Of a stretch of DNA of 64,000 nt, positions 1-8,964 are shown piece by piece; the first letter of the stretch is position 1; each line of letters opens with the position of its first letter. Source of the stretch: Heliobacteriaceae bacterium (GTDB lineage Bacteria; Bacillota; Desulfitobacteriia; Heliobacteriales; Heliobacteriaceae); contig JAQWAU010000002.1 of assembly GCA_028707535.1 (NCBI GenBank), forward strand, positions 1-64,000, given 5' to 3'. Position numbers and translations under genes: made by a program. The notes beneath the pieces were generated by a model that was given only the letters and a program-made list of their open reading frames with translations, did not search any database and was not told the origin of the DNA.

Positions 1-3
1 TCT

Positions 4-879
4 TTGACGGCATGGCAACGTTCCGTAACGGTGACGATCGGCTCTGATCCGGAATTCATGTTAAGTCTCTTGCCGCAAAAACGGATGGTCCCCGCTTCCC
101 GGTTCTTTCCCCGGAACGGTTTGGTTGGGTGTGATAACCGCCGGGCTTTCGGCGCTAGTGATGATTTTCCCCTGGCTGAAGTGCGTCCCCAGCCGGCACC
201 AACTCCGGAAGCGGCGGTCAGTGAATTGCGCCAGGCTTTAAAAGAAGCCAGCCGGTTATGTCCTTACACCAATATTGCCTGGGTAGCCGGTTCGGAGCCA
301 TATCCCGGATACCCAATTGGGGGGCACATCCATTTTGGGGGCCTGAAAGTTAGCGGTCAACTGATCCGGGCTTTGGACCAATATGTGGCGTTGCCGCTGC
401 TTTTTTTGGAGAATCCCGAAACAGCGCGGCGGCGTCGGAGGTTTTATGGTTTGTTAGGGGACTTTCGATTAAAGCCCCACGGTTTTGAGTACCGGACGCC
501 GGGTTCCTGGCTTACTTCGCCGGAACTGGCCTGGGTAGCCTTATCCTTGGCGGCGTTGGTTGCCAGGCATTATAAGCGGTTACCCCGGTGGGATTTCCAA
601 AGGTTAAGGTTGCAAGAAGCGTTTTACGGCGGGGATTTAACTGCTCTGGCACCGACGTTGGAAACTTGCCTGACAGAGTTGTGCACTTTGGAAAGAACGG
701 CAGAAACAGCAAAACTGGCTAGAATAATTTGGCAAATGCGGGCGGAAGGGGAGAAAAGCCTGGAAACAATTGATTTGCGTGCCGCTTGGGGTTTGCCCAC
801 TGGGGTGCATCGTTACCGCCAGGTAGCCCGTCCCCGGTATTCTTTTGCTTGGATTCCGGGTCGGGCGATTCGGGGGTAA
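4..879 (+). CDS. Putative COOH-NH2 ligase type 2 (amidoligase-like) protein; 5' end may lie upstream of the window
   Basis: ORF with GSDPEFML near the N-terminus, GGHIHFGG and HGFEYRTPGSWL motifs typical of the phage-type amidoligase-2 family. Confidence 0.7.
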   Translation: MTAWQRSVTVTIGSDPEFMLSLLPQKRMVPASRFFPRNGLVGCDNRRAFGASDDFPLAEVRPQPAPTPEAAVSELRQALKEASRLCPYTNIAWVAGSEPYPGYPIGGHIHFGGLKVSGQLIRALDQYVALPLLFLENPETARRRRRFYGLLGDFRLKPHGFEYRTPGSWLTSPELAWVALSLAALVARHYKRLPRWDFQRLRLQEAFYGGDLTALAPTLETCLTELCTLERTAETAKLARIIWQMRAEGEKSLETIDLRAAWGLPTGVHRYRQVARPRYSFAWIPGRAIRG

Positions 880-882
880 GGC

Positions 883-918
883 CTTGTTGCCGCTTTTTTC
901 GGCAACAGGCATTTTTTT
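883..918 (+). terminator. Rho-independent terminator
   Basis: TGTTGCCG / CGGCAACA stem followed closely by a T-run, just after the stop codon at 879. Confidence 0.75.
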
Positions 919-1008
919 GCGTTGCAGCAGGACATTTTTAGGTAATGCCGAAACAATTAGGCAGACAACGGGTGTTAGACAGGCCCCGGTACAGAGGGGG
1001 CGGCAGGA

Positions 1009-1833
1009 ATGAGGAACGGGCTAAGCAAGTGGGTAGTCGGGGTGCTTGTTTTAGGAGGTGTAATTACCGGTTGGCTAATCAGTGACTACCTGATTGCGCC
1101 TACAAAATTAAATGTATTGTTGATTGGCACGGATTCCCGCCAGGGTGAACAGACCGGGCGGGCAGATGCTATCCTGGTAGTACATATCGATCGCAGCCAA
1201 TCCCGGCTTGTTTTGTTATCACTGCCCCGGGACAGCCGGGTGGAGCTTCCCGGGTACGGCTGGCACAAAATCAACGATGCAACGGTATTGGGCGGGGTTC
1301 CTTTGTTAAAGACGGCAGTAGAGAAGTTACTCGGTGTGCCGGTACATAATTATATCTGCTGTGATTTTGAAGGGTTCGCCCGGTTTATTGATGGTCTTGG
1401 CGGCATAACCATTGATGTGGAAAAGGATATGTACCACAACGACAGCCCGGAACTGGCCATTAATTTAAAAAAAGGCCGGCAAAGACTTACCGGTAACCAG
1501 GCGCTCGGGTATGTTCGCTACCGGGGTGACCCGTTGGGGGATATTGCCCGGGTGGATCGACAGCAAAAGTTCTTAACGGCTTTGTTTACCCAGGGTAAAA
1601 AACCGGCTAGTTTGGTATCCTTGCCGGTTTTAGCAACGCAGTTGACCGACTATGTGGCCACCGACTTTACCGGCAGCCGGCTTACCGTTTGCCTTGCCAC
1701 GTTAGCGACAATGAATCAGGCTCAGATCCGCCAAGAAACGCTGCCGGGGATGCCGGCAATGATTAAGGGGGTTAGTTATTGGCTCTTGGATCAAGCCAGG
1801 ATCCGTTCCCTTGTCGCCGAAAATTTACGGTAA
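1009..1833 (+). CDS. LytR-CpsA-Psr (LCP) family cell-wall protein
   Basis: N-terminal TM segment, LLIGTDSR, RADAILVVHID, LLSLPRDSRVELPG and RYRGDPLGDIARVDRQQ motifs. Confidence 0.9.
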   Translation: MRNGLSKWVVGVLVLGGVITGWLISDYLIAPTKLNVLLIGTDSRQGEQTGRADAILVVHIDRSQSRLVLLSLPRDSRVELPGYGWHKINDATVLGGVPLLKTAVEKLLGVPVHNYICCDFEGFARFIDGLGGITIDVEKDMYHNDSPELAINLKKGRQRLTGNQALGYVRYRGDPLGDIARVDRQQKFLTALFTQGKKPASLVSLPVLATQLTDYVATDFTGSRLTVCLATLATMNQAQIRQETLPGMPAMIKGVSYWLLDQARIRSLVAENLR

Positions 1834-1980
1834 GTAATTTTTTTGGTTTAGGTGAATAGAATGACCTTAAAGTGGTATTAGGCTATACTATTTCATTTTT
1901 TTTTGCTATTCTGCAGGAAATTTGGTTCTTGGGCAGAATTAAAAACCCAGATTAGGTATACAAGGAGGCGCATTTTCATA

Positions 1981-3009
1981 ATGTCCGTTAAGCTGGGTAT
2001 TAATGGTTTCGGCCGGATTGGGCGACACGTTTTCCGGGCAGCGATCGGTCGCGATGATCTGGAAATAGTGGCGGTTAACGTCACATCAAACCCCGAGACG
2101 GTCGCCTACCTTTTAACCTATGATTCCGTGCATGGTGTTTTGCAGGCTGACGTCAAGACTACACCGGACAGCCTCATTGTGAACGGGCGACCGGTTAAGA
2201 TCGTTTCTAACCGGGATCCGGCCCAGTTGCCCTGGCGTGATCTGGGTGTCGATGTTGTGATCGAATCCTCGGGTAAATTCCGTAAACGGGAAGGGGCGGC
2301 AAAACATTTCGTTGGTGGGGCGAAAAAGGTGATTATCACTGCCCCGGGGACAGATGAAGACTGCATGATCGTTATGGGTGTAAATGACCATTTTTATGAC
2401 CCGGAGCGGCATCACATTATTTCTAATGCTTCATGTACAACAAATTGTATTGCCCCGGTAGCCAAGATAATTCACGAAAACTTCGGGATCGTTGAGGGCT
2501 TAATGACCACTGTCCACGCTTATACAAATGACCAGCGGGTCCTGGATGATCCCCATAAAGATTGGCGGCGGGCCCGGGCTTTGGGCATGTCGATTATTCC
2601 TACTACGACAGGTGCGGCCAAAGCGGTAGGTAAGGTTGTACCGGACCTGGCAGGAAAGTTGAACGGGTTTGCCGTCCGGGTGCCGGTACCCAATGTCTCG
2701 CTTGTTGACTTGGTGGTTAACCTGGAACGCCCGGTGACTAAGGAAGACATTAATGCTGCCTTGCGGGCCGCAGCGACAGGAAAGTTAACTAACATTATTG
2801 CTGTTTGTGATGAACCCCTGGTGTCCACGGACTTTTTGGGGGACCCGCATTCGGCGATTGTCGATGCCTTGTCAACTATGTGTTTAGGCGCCAAGATGGC
2901 TAAAATCGTCATTTGGTATGATAATGAATGGTCATATTCTTGCCGGGTGCTTGATCTGGCCGTAATGGTCGGGAAACGATTGCCGGTGGCTGGGTTAGCG
3001 GTGGTATAG
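1981..3009 (+). CDS. gap: Glyceraldehyde-3-phosphate dehydrogenase, type I
   Basis: KLGINGFGRIGR, SNASCTTNC and WYDNEWSYS; AAGGAGG just upstream of ATG 1981 (track ORF starts earlier, at 1903). Confidence 0.97.
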   Translation: MSVKLGINGFGRIGRHVFRAAIGRDDLEIVAVNVTSNPETVAYLLTYDSVHGVLQADVKTTPDSLIVNGRPVKIVSNRDPAQLPWRDLGVDVVIESSGKFRKREGAAKHFVGGAKKVIITAPGTDEDCMIVMGVNDHFYDPERHHIISNASCTTNCIAPVAKIIHENFGIVEGLMTTVHAYTNDQRVLDDPHKDWRRARALGMSIIPTTTGAAKAVGKVVPDLAGKLNGFAVRVPVPNVSLVDLVVNLERPVTKEDINAALRAAATGKLTNIIAVCDEPLVSTDFLGDPHSAIVDALSTMCLGAKMAKIVIWYDNEWSYSCRVLDLAVMVGKRLPVAGLAVV

Positions 3010-3028
3010 GTAGTTGATGGCAGTTAGT

Positions 3029-3069
3029 AAGGAGCCAAAACGTTTTAACGCTGGACTCCTTATTTTTTT
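3029..3069 (+). terminator. Rho-independent terminator after gap
   Basis: AAGGAG...CTCCTT stem followed by ATTTTTTT. Confidence 0.75.
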
Positions 3070-3136
3070 GCCTTTCCGGGCATAGGGTGTAAAAAGGCTT
3101 TTCAGGTGATTACCATCCTAGTAAAGGAGCGCCCGG

Positions 3137-3883
3137 ATGAAAATGGTGTGTATTTCCCGGCGGATTCTCCAAAAAGGCGTGTTTCTAGGCCTTTTGTTGT
3201 GCCTGTTGGGGGGTATATTTTGGGCCCTTGAGCAAAAAGTGCCGGAACCGGCGTTAATGACGCAAAAGGAACAGTCCCCACCGGAACCCGGCGTGATTCG
3301 CCAGGGGCCGGCGGAGCCTAAAATTGCTTTAACGGTGAATGTCGACTGGGGGGAGGCTTATCTTCCCCAAATGTTGGCTATTTTGGAACAGAATAACGCC
3401 AAGGCGACCTTTTTTTTCACCGGACGATTCGCGGAAAAGTTTCCGGAATATGTAAAACGGGTGGTCGCGGCCGGGCATGAAGCGGGTAATCACGGGTATT
3501 CCCATCCCCACCCCTGCCAAATTTCCGGCGAAGCTAACCGGCGGGAGATCCGGCAGACTCACCAGGTCTTGGAGAATTTGACCGGTACGGGTAGTCGTTG
3601 GTTTGCCCCCCCTTACGGGGAGCACGATGATCAGTTGGTTAAGATTGCCGCCCAGGAAGGGTATGGCACTATTTTATGGACGGTTGATTCTGCCGACTGG
3701 CTGAATCCTTCGCCGATGGTCTGGATGCAGCGGGTGACCAAGGGGATTGGCCCGGGTGCCCTGATCCTTGTTCATCCGACGCCATCCACTATACAGGCGT
3801 TGCCGCAACTGCTAAAATATTGTCAGGAAAAGGGCTGGTCTGCAGTGACCGTGAGTGAATTGCTTGCTAACTATAAAAATTGA
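3137..3883 (+). CDS. Polysaccharide deacetylase family protein (YlxY/PdaB-like)
   Basis: NodB-domain signatures: TVNVDWGEAYLP, ATFFFTGRF, GHEAGNHGYSHPHP, RWFAPPYGE; N-terminal TM. Confidence 0.88.
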   Translation: MKMVCISRRILQKGVFLGLLLCLLGGIFWALEQKVPEPALMTQKEQSPPEPGVIRQGPAEPKIALTVNVDWGEAYLPQMLAILEQNNAKATFFFTGRFAEKFPEYVKRVVAAGHEAGNHGYSHPHPCQISGEANRREIRQTHQVLENLTGTGSRWFAPPYGEHDDQLVKIAAQEGYGTILWTVDSADWLNPSPMVWMQRVTKGIGPGALILVHPTPSTIQALPQLLKYCQEKGWSAVTVSELLANYKN

Positions 3884-3931
3884 GTGATGGAGCCATAATA
3901 ACCCCGGTTGTATTTTCCGGGGGTGTTGATA

Positions 3932-4735
3932 ATGGCTAGGGTGTGGACTTCCTTTTTTTCGGCACTGTTGTTTGGGTTGTTGTTATGGGGTTTTCCGGCC
4001 GACGCCGGTGAGCCGCAGGTTACGGCCGATGCGGTGGTGCTGCTGGATGTAGCCAGTGGACAAGTTCTGTTTGAACGCCAAGCCCGGCAAGTTCGGGCGC
4101 CGGCTTCAACGACGAAGATCATCACCGGTTTGTTGGGTTTTGAGTTGGGTGACCTGGAAGCAGAGGTAATTATCAGCCAAAACGCGGGAACGACCGGTGA
4201 ATCAACGATTCATTTGTTTCCCGGGGAGAAGGTTACTCTCGGGGATTTACTTACCGGGGCGATGGTCCGGTCCGGCAATGATGCCTGTGTGGCCGTCTCC
4301 GAATATTTGGCCGGCAGCGAGGAATTTTTTACTTTGTGGATGACCGCTAAGTCGCGGCTGGTAGGGGCCAGGAGCTCCCAATTTTATAATTCCCACGGGT
4401 TGCCCCACAAGTTTCATTGTTCAAGTGCCTACGACCTAGCGGTGATTGCGGCCCAAGCGGTGCGCAACCCTTCCTTTGCGGCAACGGTTCGGCAGCGGGA
4501 TGCCTGGTTACAGCAGCGTGAAGGCTGGCCACGGTATGTAAAGAATACCAACCGTTTGCTTTGGACTTATCCTTTCGCCGACGGAGTTAAGACTGGGACT
4601 ACACGGGCTGCCGGGGCTTGTTTGGTTGCTTCGGCAACCAAGGATGGACGTCAGTTGATTGCTGTTGTCTTACATTCGGACGACCGGTTTGGGGATTGCC
4701 GTCGTTTGTTTGAATATGGTTTCACTGTTCCCTAG
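3932..4735 (+). CDS. D-alanyl-D-alanine carboxypeptidase (S11 family, DacF-like)
   Basis: Signal peptide plus STTK, SGN and KTGTT active-site motifs. Confidence 0.93.
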   Translation: MARVWTSFFSALLFGLLLWGFPADAGEPQVTADAVVLLDVASGQVLFERQARQVRAPASTTKIITGLLGFELGDLEAEVIISQNAGTTGESTIHLFPGEKVTLGDLLTGAMVRSGNDACVAVSEYLAGSEEFFTLWMTAKSRLVGARSSQFYNSHGLPHKFHCSSAYDLAVIAAQAVRNPSFAATVRQRDAWLQQREGWPRYVKNTNRLLWTYPFADGVKTGTTRAAGACLVASATKDGRQLIAVVLHSDDRFGDCRRLFEYGFTVP

Positions 4736-4786
4736 CAGGTAAAACATGCGTTAGTTAGTATTTTGCTGAGGAGGAAGTAGCATTAC

Positions 4787-6052
4787 ATGATTCGTAAAGA
4801 AACGTTGCCTAATGGTGTTCGGGTAGTAGTGGAACCGATTCCCCACGTGCGTTCGGTAGCCTTAGGCATCTGGGTGGCCACCGGTTCGCGGCATGAAGAC
4901 CCGGTAATGGCCGGGGTTTCTCACTTGGTGGAGCATTTGTTGTTCAAAGGGACGGTACGGCGGACGGCCAAGGAATTGGCGGAAGTGTTGGAAGCGGTCG
5001 GCGGCCAGTTAAATGCTTTTACATCTAAAGAATACACCTGTTATTATGCCAAGGTGTTAGATGAACACTTTGATTTGGCCTTGGATGTCCTGACCGATAT
5101 GTTTTTTAATTCCAAATTTGATGGTGTGGATGTCGACCGGGAGCGCCGGGTGGTCTTGGAGGAAATTGGCATGTACGAAGACTCTCCGGATGAACTGGTC
5201 CATGATTTGCTTGCCGAGACGATCTGGGCCGAAAATCCTTTGGGCCGGCCGATTTTGGGCTCGGTGGAAACAGTGACGGTGATGGAACGCGAACAAATAA
5301 TTGGCTATTTTCAGCGGGAATATGAAGCAAACCGGACAGTAGTCGCGATTGCGGGGGCGCTTGACCCGGCCCAGGTACTCGACAAAGTGAAGGCGATTTT
5401 TGCGGGGATGTCTCCGGGTAAGCGGTTGCGTTCCGCTAACCAACCGGTATTCCGGGCCCAAACAAAATTTCGGCAAAAAGATGTTGAACAGGTGCAGATT
5501 TGTCTTGGCACTGCCGGTTTGCCCCAGGAACATCCTGATATTTATGCCTTGCATGTGTTGAACAATGTACTGGGTGGGGGGGCTTCTTCCCGTCTTTTTC
5601 AGGAGATCCGGGAGCAAAGAGGTTTGGCTTATTCGGTATACACCTATCATGCGGGTTTTTCCGATGCCGGTATTTTTGGCGTGTATGCCGGTACCAGTCC
5701 AGATTATTGCCGGGAAGTACTGGACGTGATTGTTAAAGAAATGGCCCAGATTAAACAAGCAGGGATTACGGCTGCCGAATTGCGGCGGACCCAGGATCAA
5801 ATTAAGGGCAGCATGTACTTAGGGTTGGAAAGCGTAAGTTCCCGGATGGTTCGTTTGGGGAAGTCGGAAGTGGCTTATAACCGTTATGTTTCCCCGGAGG
5901 AAGTGATCGACCGGATTTATCAGGTTACGTTGGCTGATGTCTTGCGGGTGGCCCGGATGCTTTGGCCGGTTGAAAGGTGCAGTTTAGCTGTTATCGGGGC
6001 GGTAGATCCCCGGGTTGATTTTGCCGGCTTGGCGGCCAGGCACGGTTTATAG
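4787..6052 (+). CDS. M16 family zinc peptidase (MlpA/YmxG-like)
   Basis: HLVEHLLFKGT (HxxEH) and downstream VLEEIGMYEDSPDELVHD; AGGAGGAAG upstream. Confidence 0.95.
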   Translation: MIRKETLPNGVRVVVEPIPHVRSVALGIWVATGSRHEDPVMAGVSHLVEHLLFKGTVRRTAKELAEVLEAVGGQLNAFTSKEYTCYYAKVLDEHFDLALDVLTDMFFNSKFDGVDVDRERRVVLEEIGMYEDSPDELVHDLLAETIWAENPLGRPILGSVETVTVMEREQIIGYFQREYEANRTVVAIAGALDPAQVLDKVKAIFAGMSPGKRLRSANQPVFRAQTKFRQKDVEQVQICLGTAGLPQEHPDIYALHVLNNVLGGGASSRLFQEIREQRGLAYSVYTYHAGFSDAGIFGVYAGTSPDYCREVLDVIVKEMAQIKQAGITAAELRRTQDQIKGSMYLGLESVSSRMVRLGKSEVAYNRYVSPEEVIDRIYQVTLADVLRVARMLWPVERCSLAVIGAVDPRVDFAGLAARHGL

Positions 6053-6064
6053 GGGGCAAAAGGG

Positions 6065-6439
6065 ATGGACCGTTTAGAACAAATTTTTCAATGGCAGGCC
6101 GGTTTTGATGCGGATCTGATCAAAAGACGACAACTGGAGGATATTACCTTCGAGGAGTGGATCCAAAAAGAGACGCTGGCCCTGATGTCCGAGTTAGCGG
6201 AACTGCTGGATGAAGTAAATTTTAAATGGTGGAAAAACCCTAAACCGGTTGACCGGGAAGCCGTAAAAGAAGAACTGGTTGATATTCTGCATTTTTTTGT
6301 TAGTATGTGTCTGAAAGCCGGGATTACCCCCCAGGAATTATTTGAAGCTTATCACCGCAAGAACCAGGAAAACAGACATCGCCAGGATGGAACATCGCTA
6401 AAGGCTGGTTATACCAGTCCGCCGGCTGTCGATGACTAG
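6065..6439 (+). CDS. Dimeric dUTPase (all-alpha NTP-PPase)
   Basis: ETLALMSELAELLDEVNFKWWK and EELVDILHFF motifs. Confidence 0.85.
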   Translation: MDRLEQIFQWQAGFDADLIKRRQLEDITFEEWIQKETLALMSELAELLDEVNFKWWKNPKPVDREAVKEELVDILHFFVSMCLKAGITPQELFEAYHRKNQENRHRQDGTSLKAGYTSPPAVDD

Positions 6440-6504
6440 TTCGTCTATCCGCCGGCTTGTCCGCATACATAATTGGTTAGGAGGGGCATGAGGGGGCTGT
6501 AGGG

Positions 6505-6777
6505 ATGCGGTTGAGTGAACTGGTGGGCAAAGAAGTGGTAAATATTGTTTCCGGCGCCCGCTTGGGGACTGTGGGTGATTCGGATCTGGTAATTGATGAA
6601 GCGACCGGTGAGATCGAGGCGATTATTTTGCCGCCGCGTAATACCCTGGTCGGTTTTTGGACTGACCGCCAACCTTTAATAATTCCTTGGGACGCGATTA
6701 TTAAAATTGGTGCGGAGGTTGTGATCGTTGAATTGGATGAAACTTACCCCAAGTATACGCGCCGGTTTCCTTTTTAA
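6505..6777 (+). CDS. YlmC/YmxH family PRC-barrel sporulation protein
   Basis: MRLSELVGKEVVNIVSGARLGTVGDSDLVID and position before the dap/dpa cluster. Confidence 0.9.
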   Translation: MRLSELVGKEVVNIVSGARLGTVGDSDLVIDEATGEIEAIILPPRNTLVGFWTDRQPLIIPWDAIIKIGAEVVIVELDETYPKYTRRFPF

Positions 6778-6779
6778 CA

Positions 6780-6809
6780 TTGACGTTCCGATTTCACTAA
6801 TGTTAAAAT
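6780..6809 (+). promoter_or_regulatory. Candidate sigma-A promoter for the lysine riboswitch/dapB transcript
   Basis: TTGACG-18 nt-TAAAAT. Confidence 0.6.
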
Positions 6810-6842
6810 AATATGAACTAACTGTATAAGGCCTCAGCCCAG

Positions 6843-7024
6843 AGGTGAGGTAGAGGCGCGGTAAGTCAAGAGTACCCGGGGGAGTCCAACGGTGGACGAG
6901 GAACTTGCCGGGAAAGGGACTACCGCCGAAGTGCAAACCCGGCCGTAAGGGTTTCCACTGGGCCCGGGTATAATATGCCCGGGACTGTCACCAGAACCAG
7001 TTTAATGCTGGTGGAGCACTATCT
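6843..7024 (+). ncRNA. Lysine riboswitch (L-box)
   Basis: Conserved L-box blocks AGGTAGAGGCGC, AAGAGTA, GAAAGGGA, CCGCCGAAG, ACTGGGCCC...GGGACTGTCACCAGAA...TGCTGGTGGAGCACTATC; located before dapB. Confidence 0.95.
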
Positions 7025-7065
7025 TGCGAACGGGAACGGTGGTAGAAGATTACCCATGTTGGTTT

Positions 7066-7105
7066 AAGGGGGGGCGACCGCTGCGATCCGGGCGGCCCCT
7101 TTTTT
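7066..7105 (+). terminator. Probable riboswitch expression-platform terminator
   Basis: GGGGGGGCGACCGC...GGGCGGCCCC followed by TTTTTT between aptamer and dapB RBS. Confidence 0.75.
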
Positions 7106-7130
7106 GTTTTTATCTAAGGAGGTGACCGGG

Positions 7131-7937
7131 ATGACCGCAAAAATACGGGTGCTTGTTAGTGGTGCAGGCGGCCGGGTGGGGCGTGAAGTAGTAAAGGCTG
7201 TGCTTGGGGACCAGGCTATGCAATTAGTTGGCGTGGTGGACCCTTGGGCGGTTGGTAAGGATGCGGCTGTTCTGGCCGGGTTGCCGGCTTGTGGGATGAC
7301 GGTGCAAGGTGACTTGGCTACAGCCATCCAAGAAAGCCGGCCGGAAGTGATGGTCGACTTTACCAATCCGGCCGTGGTCAGGGAGAATATCCGGGTGGCC
7401 TTACAGGCTAAAGTATCCCCGGTGGTTGGGACTACCGGTTTGACGGACAATGACTTGCTGGAAATTGATGGCTGGGCCAAGGAAGATGCTACCAGTTGCC
7501 TGGTAGCTCCCAACTTTGCGGTTGGGGCCTTGTTGATGATCCGGTTTGCCCAGGAGGCGGCCCGGTTCTTTCCCCATGTTGAAATTATTGAACTGCACCA
7601 TGATCAAAAACTAGATGCTCCTTCAGGCACGGCCCTGAAGACGGCGGAAGCGATCTCGCGGGAACGCAAGCAAGTTCGGCAGGGTCATCCCGACGAAAAA
7701 GAACGCTTTGCCGGTGTTCGTGGTGGTGAATTTGCCGGGATGCGGCTGCATAGCATCCGGTTGCCCGGCTTGATTGCCCACCAAGAAGTAATTTTTGGCG
7801 GGGTGGGGCAAACACTGACGATTCGGCACGATAGTACCTCCCGCGAGTCGTTTATGCCTGGGGTATTGTTGGCGATCCAACGGATCCGGTCGATTCGGGA
7901 AGGGTTGGTATACGGGCTGGAAAAACTTATTTTCTAA
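7131..7937 (+). CDS. dapB: 4-hydroxy-tetrahydrodipicolinate reductase
   Basis: VLVSGAGGRVGREVVKAV, ELHHDQKLDAPSGTALKTAE; AAGGAGGTGA upstream of ATG 7131. Confidence 0.96.
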   Translation: MTAKIRVLVSGAGGRVGREVVKAVLGDQAMQLVGVVDPWAVGKDAAVLAGLPACGMTVQGDLATAIQESRPEVMVDFTNPAVVRENIRVALQAKVSPVVGTTGLTDNDLLEIDGWAKEDATSCLVAPNFAVGALLMIRFAQEAARFFPHVEIIELHHDQKLDAPSGTALKTAEAISRERKQVRQGHPDEKERFAGVRGGEFAGMRLHSIRLPGLIAHQEVIFGGVGQTLTIRHDSTSRESFMPGVLLAIQRIRSIREGLVYGLEKLIF

Positions 7938-7978
7938 GTGATAGCAACCTGCCTGTTTTGTTCCTTGATAATTGTGTT

Positions 7979-8007
7979 CACCACTCCCGTTTCCTGCTCA
8001 TAGTATG
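7979..8007 (+). promoter_or_regulatory. Candidate sigma-K-type promoter upstream of dpaA
   Basis: CACC-16 nt-CATAGTATG resembles the sigma-K pattern (AC ... CATANNNTA), in the dapB-dpaA gap. Confidence 0.4.
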
Positions 8008-8049
8008 TGGTACGATGACACCGCATCAGTGAGGAGGGCAGGAGACGCC

Positions 8050-8943
8050 ATGACAGTTTGGCAAGAAGTCCCGGTGGCTGTTTTGGGTGGAGATCGGCGG
8101 GAACGGGTGCTCGTCGAACACCTGGCCCGGTTGGGATACCAGATTAGTGTCGCTGGTTTACCGGTTGCTGCGGGGGAAAGGATCAGGCCTTGTGCGGACT
8201 TGGGGGATGCCATGACGGGGGTGGCCGCTGTAATCCTACCTATGCCGGGAACTAACCCTGAAGGGCAATTGTATGCTCCTTTGTACCCGGATCGGCTAAT
8301 CCTGAAGGATTCCCACTTCACGGCACTGCCCGAAAAAGCACCGGTGTTTGTTGGTGTGGGTAACGAGCGACTGCGAACCATGGTAATAGCTTGTGGGCTA
8401 CGACTGGTGGAGGTTGCCGAATTAGACGAAGTCGCCGTGTTGAATTCTGTGTCTTCCGCCGAAGGAGCCATTCAAGCGGCAATGGAGGGTTTACCGATTA
8501 CCATCCATTCCAGCCGGTCGGTGGTAATCGGTTTTGGGCGGATGGGGCTCACGTTGACCCGGCTGCTTTTGGCTTTAGGGGCCAAAGTACAGGTGGTGGC
8601 GCGCAATCCGGCAGCCAGGGCCCGGGCTTGGGAGATGGGGGCCGATACCCTATCTTGCCGGTCCTTAGCCCAGGTGCTGTCAACTGCCGATTTTGTTTTC
8701 AACACGGTTCCCGCCCCGGTCCTTACTGAGGCATTGCTTGTTGGGATGAACCGGGAGGCGATGATAGTCGACTTGGCTTCGGCTCCAGGGGGAACGGACT
8801 TCAGGGCGGCGGACCAGATGGGGATTAAGGCTGTGCTGGCCAGTGGTCTACCTGGCAAGGTGGCCCCAAAAACAGCGGGGGAAATATTGGCCCGCATATA
8901 TCCCGGCTTGATCGCCCATTATTTGGGCGATGGTGGTAGGTAG
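8050..8943 (+). CDS. dpaA: Dipicolinate synthase subunit A
   Basis: VAVLGGDRRERVLVEHLARLGYQ, HSSRSVVIGFGRMGLTLTRLL Rossmann motif; paired with dpaB and asd. Confidence 0.93.
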   Translation: MTVWQEVPVAVLGGDRRERVLVEHLARLGYQISVAGLPVAAGERIRPCADLGDAMTGVAAVILPMPGTNPEGQLYAPLYPDRLILKDSHFTALPEKAPVFVGVGNERLRTMVIACGLRLVEVAELDEVAVLNSVSSAEGAIQAAMEGLPITIHSSRSVVIGFGRMGLTLTRLLLALGAKVQVVARNPAARARAWEMGADTLSCRSLAQVLSTADFVFNTVPAPVLTEALLVGMNREAMIVDLASAPGGTDFRAADQMGIKAVLASGLPGKVAPKTAGEILARIYPGLIAHYLGDGGR

Positions 8944-8964
8944 ATCCCTGGGGAGGCGTGCAGG

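Noticed and set aside
5057-5800. 247-aa minus-strand ORF opposite the M16 peptidase
   Set aside because: Shadow ORF; no RBS or recognisable motif, and the plus-strand protein is clearly real.
6968-6973. TATAAT hexamer
   Set aside because: Lies inside a hairpin loop of the lysine riboswitch (GCCCGGG-TATAATAT-GCCCGGG) with no suitable -35.
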